41,822 bases of DNA from a virus, in the IMG/VR virus record IMGVR_UViG_3300007760_000034, positions 1 through 41,822 of that record; one strand, 5' to 3'. Below, piece by piece: positions 38,040 through 41,822 of the stretch. Made by a program: the position numbers and the translations under genes. The stretch's first letter is position 1. Each line of letters opens with the position of its first letter. The notes under the pieces are model-generated. The model ran no database searches. It was not told the origin of the DNA and saw nothing but the letters and a program-made list of their open reading frames with translations.

Positions 38040-39107
38040 ATGCCGAGGATTGAACGGTTTTTCGCTAATCAGAACGTCGCTGACTGGACATCCGGTTCTC
38101 TCGGTGGTGGTGGCGGCGGCGGTGACATCATCACCGAAGGCGGCGAGATGTCCGTCTACCCGAATCCGAGCGGTGGTTACTACACCGTCCACTGGATGAC
38201 TTCCTCCACGACGTTCTACGTCCACTCCGGCGAGGTTGAGGCAGAGGTTCTCCTCCTCGGCGCAGGAGGCACCTCCGGATTGTCAGACAGGATTCCAGTG
38301 GCGCCCACCACGTCATCGGTGCAGGCAGGCGGTGGCGGGGCTGGCGCTTGGGTTGAGTTGCCTGCTGAACCTCTCACTTCGACCGGTGGACCTTCCGGTA
38401 ACGGTTCGTACCCGATCGTTATTGGTGCCGGATCTCATTCATACAACACAAAGGGAGGAGACACGACGGGTTTCGGGAGCACCGCCCCCGGTGGCGGTAA
38501 GGGTGGCACTTCACCGTCCAGTCCATTTACTTATTCGGCACCCGCTTTGGACGGAGGGTCGGGAGGCGGTTCGCCCGGTTGGGCGTTTCCCACCCCGACT
38601 TCTTGGCCGCAGACGAAACCGACCAGCGGGTACGGGACCGCTGACCATCCTTCCGGCAACCCCGGTGGTTACGGGAACTGGAACCCCGGCAGCAGTACCA
38701 GTTATTACGTCTACATAGCGGGGGGTGCTGGTGGAGGTTCAGGACCGACTGGTACGGCCGGATCTCCGGCTACTGAGTGGCCGTCCCATCCATCGTGGGC
38801 GTTCGGCGGTGTTCGGGGAGCGGGTTCACCAAACTCCTTCCGAACCGGTAGCCCACAGTTGTACGCCGGAGGTGGCTACGGCGGCGGCTCTTATCAAGGC
38901 CCGTACCCCGATCAGATGGGCAATCACACCGATTACCAGTATCCGGGGCCAGAAGGCGGTACTCCCACTTCTTCGACACAGAGGCGGAACCGGGAAGGTT
39001 CTGCGGGTAATGGCAACGCCTACGGTCCCGGCGGTTGGCCGACTACGGATCGCGTCTACGACTCTGCACCCGGTGTGGTGATTGTCCGGTACACGGTAGG
39101 AGCCTGA
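38040..39107 (+). CDS. Glycine-rich tail fibre/adhesin protein
   Basis: A 355 aa protein with a Gly-rich run near residue 22, then MSVYPNPSGGYYTVHWMTSSTTFYVHSG and VEAEVLLLGAGGTSG, the start of glycine-rich phage adhesin domains. Most of the remainder is Gly/Pro/Ser/Thr/Tyr in irregular repeats (GAGSHSYNTKGGDTTGFGSTAPGGGKGG). It ends with PGVVIVRYTVGA, the closing strand of this family. Such proteins bind host receptors at fibre tips. The abundant Gly-Pro is of interest because three 2OG oxygenases follow. Confidence 0.8.
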   Translation: MPRIERFFANQNVADWTSGSLGGGGGGGDIITEGGEMSVYPNPSGGYYTVHWMTSSTTFYVHSGEVEAEVLLLGAGGTSGLSDRIPVAPTTSSVQAGGGGAGAWVELPAEPLTSTGGPSGNGSYPIVIGAGSHSYNTKGGDTTGFGSTAPGGGKGGTSPSSPFTYSAPALDGGSGGGSPGWAFPTPTSWPQTKPTSGYGTADHPSGNPGGYGNWNPGSSTSYYVYIAGGAGGGSGPTGTAGSPATEWPSHPSWAFGGVRGAGSPNSFRTGSPQLYAGGGYGGGSYQGPYPDQMGNHTDYQYPGPEGGTPTSSTQRRNREGSAGNGNAYGPGGWPTTDRVYDSAPGVVIVRYTVGA

Positions 39108-39109
39108 TC

Positions 39110-39574
39110 ATGGCCGGTTACACCCCGATGTGGCATTACGCAAAGGTCAACGACGACAACATCGTCGTTGCTGTGATGACGCTCAACAACCAAGACGGCG
39201 AGGACGAGGCTCACGGCGCTGCGATCTGCGAGCAACTAACAGAAGATCCCGGCCCGTGGATCAAGGGCGCTCACACCGACGACCTGTTCAGAAAGATCGG
39301 CCCCGGTATCGGTATGACTTGGGACGAGGCTCGGGATGGGTTCATTCCGCAACTGCCCGGTCCTCCGTCAGATCCGTGGATGTCATGGGTGATAAACGAA
39401 ACGACTCTCCGGTGGGAGCCACCGAACGGCTACCCCGACGGCTACGACCTATACACAACGTGGACGAGCAACGAGTGGCTCTGGGATGAGGAGAATGTGG
39501 CTTGGGTCAACGTCCCGCAGCCAGACCTATCGAATCGACCATTCCCACCCGGTGAAGAACCACCGAGTTCCTAG
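39110..39574 (+). CDS. Hypothetical tail-region protein, 154 aa
   Basis: Starts at ATG 39110, 2 bases after the previous stop; a longer in-frame extension is rejected because it runs into the fibre gene. The sequence MWHYAKVNDDNIVVAVMTLN, IGPGIGMTWDEARDGFIPQLPGPP and LRWEPPNGYPDGY matches a family of small cyanophage-type tail-associated proteins (YAKV.DNIVV ... FIPP.P ... W.PP). Probably a fibre-associated protein; function unknown. Confidence 0.65.
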   Translation: MAGYTPMWHYAKVNDDNIVVAVMTLNNQDGEDEAHGAAICEQLTEDPGPWIKGAHTDDLFRKIGPGIGMTWDEARDGFIPQLPGPPSDPWMSWVINETTLRWEPPNGYPDGYDLYTTWTSNEWLWDEENVAWVNVPQPDLSNRPFPPGEEPPSS

Positions 39575-39577
39575 CCG

Positions 39578-40219
39578 ATGTCGTACAGGTTTCTCCATAA
39601 TCCCAAGTCGCCCGAATACTTGGAGTGGAAGTCCCAAGTTCTCAGCCCGACGTTCCCGTGGTATTGGAACCAGTCAACTGCGGGACCGGTATGCCTCACA
39701 GAACTAGGGCTGACCGCAGATGACGACACATCCTTCTGGGGTCACTGTGTGCTGTCACGCCCTGACTCGGCTCCCTACTGGGACGGGGTGAGTTCTCCGG
39801 TCTGCTCCGAACTGTTTGAGCAGACCGTGTGGGTGATGAATGAGATCGCCACCGTCAACAATGTCTCGTTCCAGCCGATACGAATGGCGTTCAACTGCGT
39901 GGTACCCGGCGAGGTGCCCATGTCGATCCCGCATGTTGACCACTACTTCCCGCACGACACCTTCATCATCTACCTGTCTGAGTTCACGGGTGGCAACACA
40001 TGGTTGGAGGGACTTGGAGAAGTCGAACCGGAGGAGGACATGATCCTCATGTTTGACGGAGATGTGCGCCATGCCGGTTGCAGGCCCACGGGAAGCAACG
40101 AGCGCCGTGTTGTGTTTGTCGGAACCAGCGGATTCGTCCCTGAGCACAAGATCCACCGCACCCCCGACGCACGCGCCCAATACTTTGAACCCCTATTACC
40201 CGACAACCATAAGGAGTGA
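39578..40219 (+). CDS. 2OG-Fe(II) oxygenase, first of three
   Basis: A 213 aa protein with the cupin-type iron site: IPHVDHYFPHDTF supplies H119 and D121, MFDGDVRHAGCRP supplies H165, and ERRVVFVGTSG supplies the Arg (176/177) that binds 2-oxoglutarate. The strand LSEFTGGNTWLEG between them is typical. Such enzymes use 2OG and O2 to hydroxylate a protein side chain, nucleobase or small molecule; substrate unknown. It lies directly after the fibre genes and before two further oxygenases. Confidence 0.82.
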   Translation: MSYRFLHNPKSPEYLEWKSQVLSPTFPWYWNQSTAGPVCLTELGLTADDDTSFWGHCVLSRPDSAPYWDGVSSPVCSELFEQTVWVMNEIATVNNVSFQPIRMAFNCVVPGEVPMSIPHVDHYFPHDTFIIYLSEFTGGNTWLEGLGEVEPEEDMILMFDGDVRHAGCRPTGSNERRVVFVGTSGFVPEHKIHRTPDARAQYFEPLLPDNHKE

Positions 40220-40224
40220 CCTAA

Positions 40225-40848
40225 GTGTCCATTGCAACTGACCTAGCCGAACCTCAGACCACTATGAGTGCAGAACCCATCTGGGTTGATCCGTTCATCT
40301 GCCAGTACCAGATGACAGACACGTCGTGTTGTCCTGAAGCAATCGTGAATGCGAACCGGTCTACCCGGTGGGGCATCTCCGGCACAGCGGGCGGAACAAA
40401 CGCTTACATGCGCGACTCAGACCAGTTGCATTTCTTGGAGGCATCGCCTCCGGTGGAGCATGAACCAATCCTCGCTTTCGCTCAAGAATGCTTGGACCAT
40501 TACGTTGGTGAACGTAAGCAGGCCGGGGAGGTGCCCCGGTTCGGGTACACGGAGGGCTACAACATTCTCCGCTACAAGCCCGGTCAGGCATACCACGCCG
40601 TCCATTCAGACCAAGGCCCGGCTTCCCCGATAGGCAACAGGCATCTCACGTTCTGCATGTACCTGAACACGATCACCGACGGCGGTGAGACAGACTTTCC
40701 GACGCAGGAAGCAAAGGTGTCACCGGTGGAGGGTCGGGCTGTGATCTTCCCGGCTGTCTGGACTCATGCCCACCGGTCGCTGCCAGCGAAGGTTGACCGC
40801 TACCTGTTCAACGTGTTTTGGGGATTCTTCCCACCACAGGCAGCATGA
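40225..40848 (+). CDS. 2OG-Fe(II) oxygenase (prolyl-4-hydroxylase-like), second of three
   Basis: A 207 aa protein, GTG start (ATG 40264 is an alternative). It has the prolyl-4-hydroxylase layout: YNILRYKPGQAYHAVHSDQ with H127 and D129, LTFCMYLNTITDGGETDFP, then VIFPAVWTHAHRSLPAKVDRYLF with H183 and a basic residue (R192) for 2-oxoglutarate. GGETDFP is a hallmark of the P4H group. In phages these enzymes' targets are unknown; hydroxylation of Pro-rich fibre proteins encoded just upstream is a testable idea. Confidence 0.85.
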   Translation: MSIATDLAEPQTTMSAEPIWVDPFICQYQMTDTSCCPEAIVNANRSTRWGISGTAGGTNAYMRDSDQLHFLEASPPVEHEPILAFAQECLDHYVGERKQAGEVPRFGYTEGYNILRYKPGQAYHAVHSDQGPASPIGNRHLTFCMYLNTITDGGETDFPTQEAKVSPVEGRAVIFPAVWTHAHRSLPAKVDRYLFNVFWGFFPPQAA

Positions 40849-41438
40849 TGGGCACCAAGTTTGCTGCGTGGACGAAACCCGACAAGGGGACTTGGTACAC
40901 GTCGGTCAAGTCAGGTATCCCCGCTGACGATCTTGATTTCATCACCCGGTATGCGCTGTGGCGTGAAGCCACCGAAGAATGGGAAGGTGACGACCAATCA
41001 CCCGGCATGTTCGCCGCCTACAAAGACCCGGTGTTCATGTTCAACCAGCACAGGTTGCATCCTGTCATGGAGGAAGTCACCGGGCTGCGGCTGCATCAGA
41101 CGTACAACTACTTCAGGGTGTACCGGCCGGGTGCGATTCTGGAGAAGCACACCGACCGGCCAGCGTGCGAGATTAGTTGCACAATGCTGATCGGTTCCAA
41201 CTACGGCGGCGCATGGCCGATTCTTGCCGACCATCCTGCACATGGTGAAACGTCGGTGACGCAGCAACCCGGCGACATGGTTGTGTACCGGGGCAACGAG
41301 GTGGAACATTGGCGCGACCCGTTCGACCCAGCCCTGTACGGCGGCGGGCTGGACTCGTACCATGTGCAGGTGTTCACTCATTATGTTGATGCTGACGGCC
41401 CGTATGCCATGTGCGCCGGGGACGAGGTGCGGCTGTGA
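40845..41438 (+). CDS. 2OG-Fe(II) oxygenase, third of three
   Basis: Begins ATG ATG at 40845, overlapping the previous stop. The 197 aa product has GAILEKHTDRPACEIS (H102, D104), the double-stranded-helix strand QQPGDMVVYRGNEVEHWRDPF (H155) and YHVQVFTHYVDADGP at the end. This is the pattern of phage and bacterial oxygenases related to clavaminate/phytanoyl-type enzymes. It differs from the other two, so the three are a cluster of divergent members, not recent copies. Confidence 0.8.
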   Translation: MMGTKFAAWTKPDKGTWYTSVKSGIPADDLDFITRYALWREATEEWEGDDQSPGMFAAYKDPVFMFNQHRLHPVMEEVTGLRLHQTYNYFRVYRPGAILEKHTDRPACEISCTMLIGSNYGGAWPILADHPAHGETSVTQQPGDMVVYRGNEVEHWRDPFDPALYGGGLDSYHVQVFTHYVDADGPYAMCAGDEVRL

Positions 41439-41460
41439 CCGATCCGAATAGAATGAGGCT

Positions 41461-41643
41461 ATGGGTTTAGCCCGTGACGCTGCGTCAGCGTATGGAGTGT
41501 TGGCAGGCCACACCGCTGAGGAATGGGCCACATACAGGCAAGCCCTCAGGGATTTGCCGTCCGTGTATTCCCGCGTGTCTGAGGTTGTGTGGCCGAACGA
41601 CCCGCCGACGCAGGCAGCCATCGACGCAGAAGCAGCCGCATAA
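41461..41643 (+). CDS. Tail fibre assembly chaperone-like protein, 60 aa
   Basis: The protein contains WATYRQALRDLPSVY and EVVWPNDPPT, the conserved 'W..YRQALRDL...V.WP..P' core of phage tail-fibre assembly proteins, and an Ala-rich end. The family helps fold or attach fibres. TAGAAT lies 6 bases before the ATG, and no clear ribosome site is seen. Position at the end of the fibre cluster fits. Confidence 0.75.
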   Translation: MGLARDAASAYGVLAGHTAEEWATYRQALRDLPSVYSRVSEVVWPNDPPTQAAIDAEAAA

Positions 41644-41646
41644 CAC

Positions 41647-41822
41647 ATGGAATGGATCGGATTCGCAGGGCTAATCAGTGCCGCAATGGTCAGCGGAGTA
41701 TTCGCTGTCATTGCGTCACGATATCGACGCGAGAATACGTCGCAGCATGCAGCGAATCAGGTTCGGCTCAACGGGATAGCGGACGATATCACTGAGATTG
41801 GTAAAGATATTCGGTCTGTACG
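41647..41822 (+). CDS. Small membrane protein, 5' part, continues at 1-171
   Basis: ATG 41647 begins MEWIGFAGLISAAMVSGVFA, one hydrophobic span, followed by VIASRYRREN and a polar helix. The frame runs off the window end and continues exactly at base 1, giving 75 aa in total. It starts 3 bases after the chaperone-like gene stop. Holin-like or another lysis accessory is inferred from the one-span layout and the nearby endolysin. Confidence 0.7.
   Translation, partial: MEWIGFAGLISAAMVSGVFAVIASRYRRENTSQHAANQVRLNGIADDITEIGKDIRSV
41704..41822. repeat. Terminal direct repeat (circular-assembly overlap), right copy
   Basis: Identical to 1-119; see that entry. The two copies should be counted once in the real genome. 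Confidence 0.95.

Overview
The window is very probably a complete genome of a short-tailed (podovirus-like) phage of an actinobacterium. The last 119 bases (41704-41822) repeat the first 119 (1-119) exactly, and a small membrane-protein gene reads straight through the join (41647-41822 into 1-171). The contig is therefore a closed circle of about 41.7 kb, opened at an arbitrary point. The actinobacterial host is inferred from a phage-borne WhiB-family Fe-S regulator (13740-14069), the GC-rich coding style, possible leaderless starts, and an r1t-like holin with an M15 endolysin. No integrase, DNA polymerase, primase or replicative helicase is visible. The Gly-rich fibre and 2-oxoglutarate oxygenases resemble those of aquatic phages; that habitat is an inference.

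Layout. Two large gene blocks diverge from about 23.6-23.8 kb. The rightward block runs 23812 to 41822 and on through 1 to 13802. It starts with small early genes and a helix-turn-helix replication-initiator candidate whose coding sequence holds four 22-31 bp iteron-like palindromes (25093-25191). Packaging and head genes follow: small terminase, TerL, HNH nuclease, zinc-ribbon proteins, portal, scaffold, capsid and decoration. Next come a nozzle-like tail protein, two fibres, a small beta protein, three consecutive 2OG-Fe(II) oxygenases and a fibre-chaperone-like protein. Past the circle join are a membrane protein, a beta-sandwich protein, an M15 endolysin, a metallophosphoesterase and an SU10-type head-tail adaptor. 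Three large ejection-type proteins (874, 546 and 1930 aa), a basic peptide and a holin complete the block.

The leftward block runs from 23545 down to 13740. It encodes a gene of aberrant codon use, a string of very small proteins (zinc ribbons, single-span membrane peptides) and a winged-helix-like protein. Below these lie a MoxR-type AAA+ ATPase overlapping a VWA protein that also carries a HEAAH metallopeptidase-like motif, more zinc-ribbon proteins, a Dam-type adenine methylase, a RecT-like annealing protein and WhiB. A consensus sigma70-type promoter (22094-22122) drives most of it. One small rightward island (14879-15497: XRE-like HTH and RusA-like resolvase) diverges from recT.

How it fits together: replication probably relies on host polymerase recruited by the initiator at its in-gene origin, with RecT and RusA handling recombination. 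Terminase and portal package the DNA. The three large internal proteins, one with a muramidase-like domain, are likely ejected through the short tail. The AAA+/VWA-metallopeptidase pair, the cluster of three oxygenases, the structured tRNA-like leader and the odd-codon gene at 22.9-23.5 kb are the parts most worth following up. All protein identities are by motif and family recognition by eye; no database search was run.
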